Part shown: piece after piece, positions 7,703 to 15,223 of the stretch
Layout: the number at the start of each line of letters is the position of its first letter
How positions within the stretch are numbered: the stretch's first letter is position 1
IMG/VR virus record: IMGVR_UViG_3300043540_000951
Coordinates: 1 to 23,498 of that record
Direction: 5' to 3' (one strand)
DNA: 23,498 bases
DNA from: a virus
The notes under the pieces: generated by a model
What the model was told of the DNA's origin: nothing
What the model saw: the letters and a program-made list of their open reading frames with translations, nothing else
Databases searched by the model: none
Program-made: the position numbers and the translations under genes

Positions 7703-8187
7703 ACAACGACTCTCACGATACAGCCGCCAATCCCCGCAGACGCGTGGTCCGTGTCGAGGTGGGAGGCGACGCCCGCAGCTACGTCAGCGACGGCCAGCGA
7801 GTAACGCTCGTTCCGCTGACGGTCAAGCGCCGGCACAACCGCAAGCTGTTGATCCCGCCGACGCCTCAATCCGCTGCCGCGATGGCCGGTGGCCTCGACG
7901 TGCCGATGATCAAGACGCTCGGCAAGGCGTTCTACTGGAAACGCCAGATCGACGAGGGTCGCTATGCGACGGTGACCGATCTGGCCAGGACCCTGAAGCT
8001 GGAAACGGGTTGGGTCGCCGAAGTGCTGAGGCTCACGCTGCTGGCGCCCGACATCGTCGAAGCCATTCTCGACGGGCGTCAGCCCCGGCATCTGAATCTG
8101 CAGACCCTGCGCGGCCGTCACGATCTGCTCCCGCGCGACTGGGCCGAGCAGCGCAAGGTGCTCGGCTTCACCGATCCCGGCAACTGA
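7699..8187 (+). CDS. HTH-containing accessory protein of the recombinase cassette
   Basis: 162 aa. The N-terminal part is basic and low in structure (for example R43-R44-H46-R48-K49). The C-terminal part (about 70-130) is an HTH-like region: LGKAFYWKRQIDEGRYATVTDLA, then VAEVLRLTLLAPDIVEAILDG, a pattern shared with proteins encoded beside DUF2924 and serine recombinases and with ParB/KorB-like HTH segments. ATG at 7699 overlaps the recombinase stop (ATGA); an earlier in-frame ATG at 7669 lies inside the recombinase gene and is less likely. It probably binds DNA, and may be the recombinase partner that sets direction or a regulator of the cassette; neither can be shown here. Confidence 0.85.
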   Translation: MNNDSHDTAANPRRRVVRVEVGGDARSYVSDGQRVTLVPLTVKRRHNRKLLIPPTPQSAAAMAGGLDVPMIKTLGKAFYWKRQIDEGRYATVTDLARTLKLETGWVAEVLRLTLLAPDIVEAILDGRQPRHLNLQTLRGRHDLLPRDWAEQRKVLGFTDPGN

Positions 8188-8207
8188 CGCCGGATGCCCT
8201 TCACGAC

Positions 8208-8297
8208 GGCGAACCAGTGCTCGCCGTTCGTGCTTGTCGCCATTGGCGAACCGGAAGTTTCCGCGTGGTTCGCCATTCGCTCCCTCCAAGGTTCGCC
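8208..8297. promoter_or_regulatory. Array of four GGCGAACC sites, candidate operator region
   Basis: GGCGAACC occurs at 8208-8215 and 8245-8252, and its complement GGTTCGCC at 8267-8274 and 8290-8297, so two copies face two. TCGCCATTGGCGA at the second copy is itself a near-perfect palindrome. The array fills most of the 162-bp gene-free gap between the recombinase cassette and the early genes, where a phage operator or recombinase-accessory sites would be expected. I see no clear -35/-10 pair. Confidence 0.5.
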
Positions 8298-8349
8298 GCC
8301 CGAAGCCTGAAATGACACCTGTTCCTCAACAGCGTCATAGGAGGCTTTT

Positions 8350-8613
8350 ATGCCGACAACGGCAAGCACCATCACCCGGTCGCCGCACCAGGCGATCAAC
8401 AGTCTGTCTCCCGGCGACCGTCGGGTCCTCAACGAGAACGAGCTCGCGCAGCGCTGGGGCTTGAGCCCCAAGACCCTGCAGCGCTGGCGCAGCGAAGGTC
8501 GCGGACCGCGCTACCTGAAGCTGTCCAAACGCGTCAGCTACCCGCTGGACGCGGTCATCGAATTCGAGCGCTGCGCCCTGCACGACTCGACGTCCGAGCG
8601 CACGGTGCGCTGA
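8350..8613 (+). CDS. Excisionase/AlpA-like helix-turn-helix protein
   Basis: 87 aa, with AGGAGG about 6 nt before ATG. Residues 27-72 form a MerR/AlpA-type winged HTH: LNENELAQRWGLSPKTLQRWRSEGRGPRYLKL, followed by RVSYPLDAVIEFE as the wing and closing helix. Proteins of this type act as excisionases or as activators of early phage genes. It is the first gene after the GGCGAACC array and the next gene starts 11 nt downstream, so it probably opens the early operon. Its target could be that array or the recombinase attachment site; both are inference. Confidence 0.85.
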   Translation: MPTTASTITRSPHQAINSLSPGDRRVLNENELAQRWGLSPKTLQRWRSEGRGPRYLKLSKRVSYPLDAVIEFERCALHDSTSERTVR

Positions 8614-8624
8614 GGAGGGATGCG

Positions 8625-9104
8625 ATGAACGATCTGACTATCTTTCCTGCCGACCTCGCCGAGATGTCCGTCGGCCAGCTGGCCTCGCTGCCGCCGGCGC
8701 AGAAGCAGGAGATCAGCCGCAATCTCGACGAGGCGCTCGACTGGCTGAAGAAGGCGCGCGCCAAGTTCGACGCGGCGCTCGATGCTGCCTATGGCGAACA
8801 GGCCCGCGCCGCGCGCCTCGCGGCCGGCAAGGACTTCGGCGCCATCCACCTCAGCGACGGCCCGCTGCGCGTGACCGTCGACCAACCCAAGCGCGTGTCC
8901 TGGGACCAGGAGCAGCTCGCGGCCATCGCCCGGCGCATTGCCGCCGCAGGCGAGAAGGTGGAGGACTACCTCGACATCGAGTTCTCCGTCTCGGAGTCGC
9001 GCTTCAACAACTGGCCTCCGGCACTGCGTGCGCAGTTCGAGGCCGCCCGCACCGTCAAGCCCGGCAAGCCCTCGTTCCGGCTGGCCCTCATCTCGGAGGA
9101 CTGA
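8625..9104 (+). CDS. Conserved phage-type protein of unknown function
   Basis: 159 aa. GAGGAGGG, which includes the previous stop codon, lies just upstream of ATG. I do not recognise a named domain. The N-terminal half (about 15-75) is a long charged helix with coiled-coil character (SLPPAQKQEISRNLDEALDW, then alternating Ala, Lys and Arg). The C-terminal half has LRVTVDQPKRVSWDQEQL and ends in FRLAL. It sits in the same tightly packed run as the antirepressor and the recombination ATPase, so a role in phage DNA metabolism or its control is likely, without direct evidence. Confidence 0.75.
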   Translation: MNDLTIFPADLAEMSVGQLASLPPAQKQEISRNLDEALDWLKKARAKFDAALDAAYGEQARAARLAAGKDFGAIHLSDGPLRVTVDQPKRVSWDQEQLAAIARRIAAAGEKVEDYLDIEFSVSESRFNNWPPALRAQFEAARTVKPGKPSFRLALISED

Positions 9105-9107
9105 TCC

Positions 9108-9869
9108 ATGACCGCCATCATCCCCTTCCAGTTCGAAGCGCACGCCGTGCGCGTGCAGGTCGATGACGACGGCCAGCCCTGGTTCAACGTCAGCGACGTC
9201 TGCGAGGCGCTGGAGCTGGGCAACCCGTCCCAGGCGATCAAGTCCCACGTCGATGCCGATGACCTCCAGAAACTGGAGATCATCGATGCGCTCGGCCGCC
9301 CGCAGCGCGCCAACCACGTCAACGAGTCGGGGCTCTACGCCCTGATCCTCGGCAGCACCAAGGATGCGGCCAAGCGCTTCAAGCGCTGGGTAACCAGCGA
9401 CGTGCTGCCAGCGATCCGCAAGACCGGCGCCTACGCCGTGCGTGGCGTGCAGCCGGCACTTCCCGCGCCGACGCAGGACCGCGTGTCGTCGATCCTGTTG
9501 ATCGGCGACGCGGTCGCAAAGGTTCCGGGCGTGAAAGCCGGCATCGCGATGGCGGCGACGCTCACCTGCATCCAAGAGAACACCGGCATCCAGATCGAGA
9601 GGCTGCGCCGCGCGCTGCCTGCCGCCAATGCACCGATCTGCTCGCTCAACGCGACCCAGCTCGGCAAGCTGCTCGGCCTCTCGGCCAAGGCCACCAACCT
9701 GCGTCTGGCCAACCACGGTCTGCAGTTCCGCAACGAGCGCGACGAGTGGGAGCTCACCGAGGCGGGCGAAGCCTGGGCGGAGGCCATGCCGTACTCGCGC
9801 AACGGCCACAGCGGCTACCAGATCCTCTGGAATCCGGCGGTCGTCGAGCAGCTGAAGGAGGTGGCGTGA
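9108..9869 (+). CDS. Bro-N domain phage antirepressor
   Basis: 253 aa. Residues 4-105 are a Bro-N domain: IPFQFEAHAVRVQVDDDGQP, WFNVSDVCEALELGN, then NESGLYALILGSTKDAAKRF and KRWVTSDVLPAIRKTGAY. The C-terminal part (about 175-253) looks like a winged HTH (TQLGKLLGLSAKATNLRLAN, WELTEAGEAWAEA) of the kind found in antirepressors. These proteins oppose a phage repressor or act as DNA-binding regulators of early genes. GGAGG lies about 9 nt before ATG, and the stop shares one base with the next start (TGATG). The repressor it opposes is not identified here; the XRE protein at 2458 is a candidate. Confidence 0.9.
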   Translation: MTAIIPFQFEAHAVRVQVDDDGQPWFNVSDVCEALELGNPSQAIKSHVDADDLQKLEIIDALGRPQRANHVNESGLYALILGSTKDAAKRFKRWVTSDVLPAIRKTGAYAVRGVQPALPAPTQDRVSSILLIGDAVAKVPGVKAGIAMAATLTCIQENTGIQIERLRRALPAANAPICSLNATQLGKLLGLSAKATNLRLANHGLQFRNERDEWELTEAGEAWAEAMPYSRNGHSGYQILWNPAVVEQLKEVA

Positions 9870-10687
9870 TGGCACTCCCCATCATCACCGCCGACCAGCG
9901 GCTTGCCGAGAAGCAAGGCGTCAAGCTGGTGCTGCTTGGCAAGAGCGGCATCGGCAAGACCACCCAGCTGAAGACCTTGCCCGAGGCCTCGACGCTGTTC
10001 GTCGATCTCGAGGCCGGCGATCTCGCGGTGAAGGACTGGCGCGGCGACTGCGTGCGCCCGACCACCTGGCCCGAATTCCGCGACCTCGTGGTGTTCCTCG
10101 CCGGCCCGAACCCGGCGCTGCCTGCCGATGCGCCGTTCTCGGAGGCGCACTACCGCCACGTGTGCGAGCGTTACGGCGATCCCGCCCAGCTGGCCAAGTA
10201 CGACACCTACTTCGTCGACTCGATCACCGTGCTCGCGCGGCTCGCCCTGATCTGGGCCAAGACTCAGCCGCAGGCCTTCAGTGAGCGCACCGGCAAGCCC
10301 GACACCCGCGGCGCCTACGGCCTGCTGGGCACCGAGATGCTGACCGCGCTCACGCACCTGCAGCACGCGCGCGGCAAGCACGTCGTGTTCGTGGCCATCC
10401 TCGACGAGCGCCTCGACGACTTCAACCGCAAGGTGTTCGTGCCGCAGATCGAGGGCGCCAAGACCGCCGCCGAGCTGCCCGGCATCGTCGATGAGGTCGT
10501 GACGCTCGCCGAGATCAAGGCCGAGGACGGCAGCGCGTACCGCGCCTTCGTCACCCACACCCTGAATCCCTACGGCTACCCGGCCAAGGACCGCTCCGGC
10601 CAGCTCGAGCTGCTGGAGCCGCCGAACCTGCGCGCGCTGATCGACAAGTGCGCCGCCGCCACCCGAATCCCGACATCCAAGGAGTAA
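9869..10687 (+). CDS. Sak4-like phage recombination ATPase
   Basis: 272 aa. Walker A GKSGIGKT lies at 24-31, a short acidic strand LFVDLEAG near 43-50, and a Walker-B-like TYFVDS in the middle, giving the compact RecA-core pattern of phage nucleotide-binding proteins (AAA_24/Sak4). Sak4 enzymes anneal single strands and help strand invasion. In phage HK620 the activity depends on a cognate SSB, and an SSB-like gene follows directly here. The start at 9869 uses TGATG overlap and has AAGGAGG upstream; the longer open frame further left is a shadow. It would act with the Cas4-like nuclease encoded three genes downstream. Confidence 0.87.
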   Translation: MALPIITADQRLAEKQGVKLVLLGKSGIGKTTQLKTLPEASTLFVDLEAGDLAVKDWRGDCVRPTTWPEFRDLVVFLAGPNPALPADAPFSEAHYRHVCERYGDPAQLAKYDTYFVDSITVLARLALIWAKTQPQAFSERTGKPDTRGAYGLLGTEMLTALTHLQHARGKHVVFVAILDERLDDFNRKVFVPQIEGAKTAAELPGIVDEVVTLAEIKAEDGSAYRAFVTHTLNPYGYPAKDRSGQLELLEPPNLRALIDKCAAATRIPTSKE

Positions 10688-10690
10688 GCC

Positions 10691-11317
10691 ATGACCGCAT
10701 GGAACGATTTCAACGACGCCGAACAGCAGCAGAGCTTCGACCTCATTCCCAAGGGCACCGTCGCCCGCGTGCGAATGACCATCAAACCCGGTGGTTACGA
10801 CGATCCGGCCCAGGGCTGGACGGGCGGCTACGCCACGCAGAGCTTCGACACCGGCTCGATCTATCTCGCCTGCGAGTTCGTGGTGCTGGAGGGCGAGTAC
10901 GCCAAACGCAAGCTGTGGTCGAACGTGGGGCTGCACAGCCCCAAGGGCCAGACCTGGGCGAGCATGGGCCGCAGCTTCATCCGCGCCGCGCTCAACAGCG
11001 CGCGCAACGTGCTGCCCCAGGACAACTCGCCGCAAGCCGCCGCCGCACGGCGCATCCAAGGCTTCCACGAGCTGGACGGCATCGAGTTCGTCGCCCGCAT
11101 CGACATCGAGAAGGACGGCCGGGGCGATCTCAAGAACGTCGTCAAGCTGGCGGTCGAGCCCGATCAACCGGACTACGCGCGTGTGATGGGCCTGCCGCCC
11201 AAGACACCTGGCGGTAGCTCGGGCGCACCGGCCGCCGCCATTCCGTCGCGCGTGATGCCCGCCCCTGCAGCCGCTCAACGTCCCGCCGTGCCCGGAAAGC
11301 CGGCCTGGGCGCAGTGA
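10691..11317 (+). CDS. SSB-like phage protein (DUF669-like)
   Basis: 208 aa. FDLIPKGTVARVRMTIKPGG opens an OB-like domain, followed by YLACEFVVLEGEYAKRKLWS. This resembles the DUF669 group of phage single-strand-binding proteins. The C-terminal 40 residues are Pro/Ala-rich and disordered and end in PAWAQ rather than the acidic tip of cellular SSB. AAGGAG lies about 7 nt before ATG, and the gene starts 3 nt after the Sak4-like gene, matching the known pairing of Sak4 with its own SSB. The assignment rests on overall pattern and neighbour, so it is less sure than the ATPase. Confidence 0.72.
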   Translation: MTAWNDFNDAEQQQSFDLIPKGTVARVRMTIKPGGYDDPAQGWTGGYATQSFDTGSIYLACEFVVLEGEYAKRKLWSNVGLHSPKGQTWASMGRSFIRAALNSARNVLPQDNSPQAAAARRIQGFHELDGIEFVARIDIEKDGRGDLKNVVKLAVEPDQPDYARVMGLPPKTPGGSSGAPAAAIPSRVMPAPAAAQRPAVPGKPAWAQ

Positions 11318-11330
11318 GGAGGGGCGATGA

Positions 11331-11385
11331 AAATGAGCGAAGCGAAGTTTCGCGAAACCGAAGGCGAGAGCGAATGCAATGAGCG
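11331..11385 (+). repeat. Dispersed short repeat, copy A, at the start of the DUF6511 gene
   Basis: The segment 11331-11370 matches the complement of 19531-19569, with an identical core AGCGAAGTTTCGCGA and further matches on both sides allowing one gap. It is flanked by AATGAGCG at 11332-11339 and 11378-11385. A strong ribosome site (GAGGAGGGG, 11316-11324) lies before the repeat, but the real ORF starts after it, at 11379. Confidence 0.6.
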
Positions 11386-11852
11386 GCAAATGCTGGGTCT
11401 GCAAACGACAGGCCCGGGGCTTCGGCCACACCGACAACCGCCACGGTGTCGGCGATCCCCAGCGCTACCCCATCGACTGGGTGTTCTGCTCGCGGCGCTG
11501 CCAGGAGGCGTTTCACGCGCACTACGGCAACTGGCTGCGGGTGAAGGATGGCTGCGTGGACATCAAGGAGGTCGCCATGATCGATCCGTCTGATGTCGAG
11601 CTGGCGGCGATGAGGAAGTGCCTCAAGGCCTTCGGCGAGGCGGCCGGCGGGATCGGCTTCGGCAAGCCCCTGGGCGAGTACTCCGAGGGCGAGGCGCTGC
11701 AGATCATCGACGCCATCGTCACCTGCTACACGGAGGCGATGGTCGAGCACCACGAGGCGACCAAGTACCCGCCGGTGCGCCGCCTGAGGAATCCGGTCAG
11801 CGATCCCTTCGCCGACCTGGAGGACGACCTGCCGTGGGAGGTGAAGCCATGA
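11379..11852 (+). CDS. DUF6511 family phage protein with an FCS-type zinc finger
   Basis: 157 aa. The N-terminus has CWVC (Cys5, Cys8) and FCSRRC (Cys37, Cys41), a treble-clef-like zinc finger, then an acidic helical half ending in DLPWEVKP. This fits DUF6511 phage proteins, whose function is unknown. ATG at 11379 is the only usable start: the in-frame codon at 11334 is TGA. The strong ribosome site is 55 nt away, and only a weak GAAGG at 11359 is closer. An ATG at 11327 next to the good site reads out of frame, so a short repeat seems to have separated the gene from its initiation signal. The stop overlaps the next ATG. Expression may be reduced. Confidence 0.8.
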   Translation: MSGKCWVCKRQARGFGHTDNRHGVGDPQRYPIDWVFCSRRCQEAFHAHYGNWLRVKDGCVDIKEVAMIDPSDVELAAMRKCLKAFGEAAGGIGFGKPLGEYSEGEALQIIDAIVTCYTEAMVEHHEATKYPPVRRLRNPVSDPFADLEDDLPWEVKP

Positions 11853-12586
11853 TGGACTTCAATTCCTCGGCCAGCCTCTCGGGGCGGGTCACGGCACTGG
11901 TCGATCTCGGGATGCGGATGGCGCGCTCCCTGCAGGGCACGCGGCAATACCTCGGCGCCTCGCGGCTGGGCGCTGCCTGCGAGCGCGCGCTGCAGTACGA
12001 GTACGCGCAGGCGCCGGTCGACCCCGGCCGGGAAACCGAAGGCCGGATGCTGCGTATCTTCGAGCGAGGACACGTTATCGAGGACTGCATGGTGACGTGG
12101 CTGCGCGGCGCGGGCTTCGACCTGCGCACGCGCAAGGCCGACGGCGAGCAGTTCGGCTTCAGCGCGCTCGACGGCCGCCTGCAGGGCCACGTCGATGGCG
12201 TCATCGTCGGCGGTCCCGAGGGCTTCGGCTACCCGGCGCTGTGGGAGAACAAGTGCCTGGGCGCGCGTGCCTTCCGCGAGCTGGAGAAGAGCCGGCTCGC
12301 GGTCGCCAAGCCGATCTACGCCGCGCAGGTCGCGCTGTACCAGGCCTATCTCGAACTGCACGAGCACCCGGCACTGTTCACGGCGGTGAACGCCGACACG
12401 ATGGAGATCTACGCCGAGCTCGTGCCCTTCGACGCCGAGCTCGCGCAGCGCATGTCCGACCGCGCGCTGAAGGTGATCTCCGCGACCGGGGCCGGCGAGC
12501 TGCTGCCGCGCTCGTTTTCCGAACCCACCCACTTCGAATGCCGGATGTGCCCTTGGCAGGACCGGTGCTGGAGGACCGCGACATGA
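11849..12586 (+). CDS. Cas4-like PD-(D/E)XK exonuclease with a probable Fe-S cluster
   Basis: 245 aa. The nuclease core shows GHVDGV (Asp116) and LWENK (Glu133, Lys135), the D...ExK signature, with the helix AAQVALYQAYLEL after it, as in RecB/Cas4-type nucleases. Cys44 in LGAACERALQ and Cys231, Cys234 and Cys240 in FECRMCPWQDRCW match the four-cysteine Fe-S arrangement of Cas4 and AddB. Phage members resect DNA ends to supply single strands, which fits the Sak4-like and SSB-like genes just upstream. It starts at an ATGATG overlapping the previous stop; either ATG could be used. No CRISPR array or other cas gene is present, so this is a phage recombination nuclease. Confidence 0.87.
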   Translation: MMDFNSSASLSGRVTALVDLGMRMARSLQGTRQYLGASRLGAACERALQYEYAQAPVDPGRETEGRMLRIFERGHVIEDCMVTWLRGAGFDLRTRKADGEQFGFSALDGRLQGHVDGVIVGGPEGFGYPALWENKCLGARAFRELEKSRLAVAKPIYAAQVALYQAYLELHEHPALFTAVNADTMEIYAELVPFDAELAQRMSDRALKVISATGAGELLPRSFSEPTHFECRMCPWQDRCWRTAT

Positions 12587-12834
12587 GCAATTCACCACTG
12601 GCACAGGTGCTCGGGGAGCGCCTGATCGATGCGCGCGAGGCTGCGCTGAGTCTCAACCTGCCGATGTACTGGCTTACGCATGCAAAGGAGCGCCAGCGTC
12701 TCGGCCTGCCGCACTACCGTGTCGGCAAACTCGTGCGCTTTAAGCTGAACGAACTCATCGCGTGGATCGATGCCCAGCAACCGCAGGCGCTGGAAGCAGC
12801 TCGGAAGGAGGAAGCGGATGCTGGACTTCAATGA
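12583..12834 (+). CDS. Small HTH_17-like DNA-binding protein
   Basis: 83 aa. LIDAREAALSLNLPMYWLTH forms an excisionase/AlpA-like HTH, and LPHYRVGKLVRFKLNELIAWI is the wing and last helix. ATG overlaps the nuclease stop (ATGA), with GGAGG about 8 nt upstream. The 3' end overlaps the primase start by 17 nt and contains the primase ribosome site. It is the second such HTH protein in the early region. Position before the primase suggests a role in replication control or origin binding, unproven. Confidence 0.82.
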   Translation: MSNSPLAQVLGERLIDAREAALSLNLPMYWLTHAKERQRLGLPHYRVGKLVRFKLNELIAWIDAQQPQALEAARKEEADAGLQ

Positions 12835-15097
12835 CACCGTGTTCCCGGAGGAGTTCGCATCGACCGCCGAGCGCGACACCGTTCGCGCCGAACTGATCGC
12901 GCGGCTGGAACCGGTGCTCCTCTCGATGTTCCCCGCGGGCAAGAAGCGCCGGGGCAAGTTCCTCATCGGCGACGTGCTCGGCAGCCCGGGCGACAGCCTC
13001 GAGGTCGTGCTCGATGGCGAAAAAGCCGGACTTTGGACGGATCGTGCCACCGGGGACGGCGGCGACATCTTCGATCTGATCGCAACATCCCTTGGCGTGA
13101 GCGTCCAGGCCGACTTCCCGCGCGTACTGCGGCACGCCGCCGAGTTGATCGGCCATGCACCAGCGTTGCCGATGCGCAAGGGCAAGAAGGAGGCGCCCGT
13201 CGACGATCTCGGGCCGGCCACGGCGAAGTGGGATTACTTCGATGCCGCCGGCAAGCTGATCGCGGTCGTCTACCGCTACGACCCACCGGGGCGCAAAAAG
13301 GAGTTCCGCCCCTGGGATGCCAAGCGCCGCAAGATGGCGCCGCCCGAGCCTCGCCCGCTCTACAACCAGCCTGGATTAGCCGCAGCCAGCCGCGTCGTCC
13401 TGGTCGAGGGCGAGAAGTGCGCGCAGTCACTGATCGAGCTCGGCGTCGTGGCCACCACCGCGATGCACGGTGCGAACGCCCCTGTGGACAAGACCGACTG
13501 GTCGCCGCTGGCGGGCAAGTCCGTCTTGGTCTGGCCCGACCGCGACAAGCCCGGCTGGGAGTACGCGATGGCGGCCGCGCAGGCGGTGTTGTCCGTCGGG
13601 GCAAACTCGTGCGACGTGCTGCTGCCCCCGGACGACAAGCCGGATGGCTGGGATGCCGCTGACGCACTGGCGGAGGGTTTCGACGTCGGCGCTTTCCTTG
13701 CAGCAGGCCCCCGCATGTGCATCAAGCCGTCGAACGCGGTGTGCTCGCAGGAGGCCACGGTCTGGGCGACCGACGACGCGCTGGCGCTGGCTTTCACCGC
13801 GCGCTACGCGGAGGACTGGCGGTACTGCGCGGCCTGGGGCAAGTGGCTCGTCTGGACGGGTACGCACTGGCAGCCCGATGAAACCCTGCTGGTCCACCAC
13901 CTGATCCGCTCGATCTGCCGCGAGGCGGCCGTGAAGGTCGACTCGCACCGGCTGGCCGCCAAACTGCTGGCCAGCAGCACGGTCGGCGGCGTAGATCGGC
14001 TGGCCCGCTCGGATCGCCGGCATGCGTCTACCTCCGACGAGTGGGACGCGGACCTGTTCTCGCTCAACACGCCGGGTGGTGTCGTCGATCTGCACACCGG
14101 CCGGCTGCGCCCACATGAACGAGCCGACCGAATGACCAAGCTGGCGACGGCCACCCCAGGCGGGACATGCCCGCGCTGGCTGACCTTCCTGGCCGATGTC
14201 ACCGGGGGCGATGCCGATCTGCAGTCCTACCTGCAGCGGATGGTCGGCTATTGCCTGACCGGGGCGACCACCGCGCACGCACTGTTCTTCCTCTACGGCA
14301 CCGGCGCCAACGGCAAGTCGGTGTTCGTGAACACGCTGGCCACGATCCTCGGCGATTACGCCACGAGCGCCCCGATGGACACCTTCATGGAGGCGCGCGG
14401 CGACCGCCACCCGACCGACCTGGCCGGGCTGCGCGGCGCGCGTTTCGTCGCGTCCATCGAAACCGAGCAGGGGCGGCGCTGGAACGAATCGAAGGTCAAG
14501 GCCATCACCGGCGGCGACAAGGTCTCCGCACGCTTCATGCGCCAGGACTTCTTCGAGTACGTGCCGCAGTTCAAGTTGGTGATCGCCGGCAACCACAAGC
14601 CCTCGATCCGCAACGTGGACGAGGCGATGAAGCGGCGCCTGCACCTGATCCCGTTCACCGTGACCGTGCCGCCCGAGCGGCGCGACGGCCGGTTGACGGA
14701 GCGCTTGCTGGCAGAGCGCGACGGCATCTTGGCCTGGGCGGTGGAGGGCTGCATCGCCTGGCAGCGTGAAGGCCTCAATCCGCCTGCCTGCGTGGTGTCG
14801 GCCACCGAGGAGTACTTCGAAGCCGAGGACGCGCTCGGTCAGTGGATCGAGGAGCGCTGCGTCCTGGCCAAAACCCACCGCGAAGGTGTGTCCGAGCTGT
14901 TCGCCGACTGGCGCGAATGGGCCGAACGGGCGGGCGAGTACGTGGGTTCGGTCAAGCGCTTCTCCGAGCTGATGGCGACGCGCAAGTTCGAGAAGTGCCG
15001 CCTGCATGGCGGCGCCCGCGCCCTGGCCGGCATCAGCTTGAGGCCCAAGCCCCCGAGCGACAACTACCGCGGCGGCTACCCCTACCGAGACGACTGA
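12818..15097 (+). CDS. P4-type DNA primase/helicase
   Basis: 759 aa. The N-terminal part has the WTDRATGDGGDIFDLI motif typical of phage primases. A TOPRIM domain follows: VVLVEGEKC near 193-201 and WPDRDKPG near 237-244. The C-terminal half is an SF3/D5-type helicase: Walker A FLYGTGANGKS near 491-501, then IETEQGRRWNESKVKAITGG and LVIAGNHKP (sensor region), and RRLHLIPF. It would prime and unwind at the phage origin, as alpha protein of P4 does. AAGGAGG sits 6 nt before ATG at 12818, which decides the start; the reading frame is open further left only by chance. No CHC2-type zinc finger is seen. A large inverted repeat lies immediately downstream and may be its origin. Confidence 0.92.
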   Translation: MLDFNDTVFPEEFASTAERDTVRAELIARLEPVLLSMFPAGKKRRGKFLIGDVLGSPGDSLEVVLDGEKAGLWTDRATGDGGDIFDLIATSLGVSVQADFPRVLRHAAELIGHAPALPMRKGKKEAPVDDLGPATAKWDYFDAAGKLIAVVYRYDPPGRKKEFRPWDAKRRKMAPPEPRPLYNQPGLAAASRVVLVEGEKCAQSLIELGVVATTAMHGANAPVDKTDWSPLAGKSVLVWPDRDKPGWEYAMAAAQAVLSVGANSCDVLLPPDDKPDGWDAADALAEGFDVGAFLAAGPRMCIKPSNAVCSQEATVWATDDALALAFTARYAEDWRYCAAWGKWLVWTGTHWQPDETLLVHHLIRSICREAAVKVDSHRLAAKLLASSTVGGVDRLARSDRRHASTSDEWDADLFSLNTPGGVVDLHTGRLRPHERADRMTKLATATPGGTCPRWLTFLADVTGGDADLQSYLQRMVGYCLTGATTAHALFFLYGTGANGKSVFVNTLATILGDYATSAPMDTFMEARGDRHPTDLAGLRGARFVASIETEQGRRWNESKVKAITGGDKVSARFMRQDFFEYVPQFKLVIAGNHKPSIRNVDEAMKRRLHLIPFTVTVPPERRDGRLTERLLAERDGILAWAVEGCIAWQREGLNPPACVVSATEEYFEAEDALGQWIEERCVLAKTHREGVSELFADWREWAERAGEYVGSVKRFSELMATRKFEKCRLHGGARALAGISLRPKPPSDNYRGGYPYRDD

Positions 15098-15106
15098 CGA
15101 GAGGCC

Positions 15107-15203
15107 GGGTGACGGATTTGACAGGTCCACTGATTAACCCCTCACGCGTGCGCGCGCACGCACGATAGGGAGATTTCCGGCAGACCTGTCGCATCCGTCA
15201 CCC
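15107..15203. repeat. 21-bp inverted repeat with internal palindrome, candidate replication origin
   Basis: The left arm 15107-15127 (GGGTGACGGATTTGACAGGT plus C) matches the complement of 15183-15203 at 19 of 21 positions. Between the arms lie 55 bp containing the perfect 16-bp palindrome GCGTGCGCGCGCACGC (15146-15161). Each arm also holds two related units, TGACGGA and TGACAGG. This fills the 126-bp gap between the primase/helicase and the RuvC-like gene. There is no T-run, so it is not a normal terminator. Origin or operator are the main options. Confidence 0.6.
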
Positions 15204-15223
15204 GCCTCCATGAAATGGAGTGA

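Noticed and set aside
8174-8195. Possible terminator CCGGC-N7-GCCGG at the end of the recombinase cassette
   Set aside because: The stem is only 5 bp and no T-run follows.
11327-11593. 88-aa ORF with a strong ribosome site
   Set aside because: After the repeat it reads the DUF6511 gene in the wrong frame. The ribosome site is real but seems displaced, so it is not called a gene.
11849-12586. Possible CRISPR Cas4
   Set aside because: There is no repeat-spacer array and no cas1/cas2. The neighbours are phage recombination genes, so it is a phage Cas4-like exonuclease.
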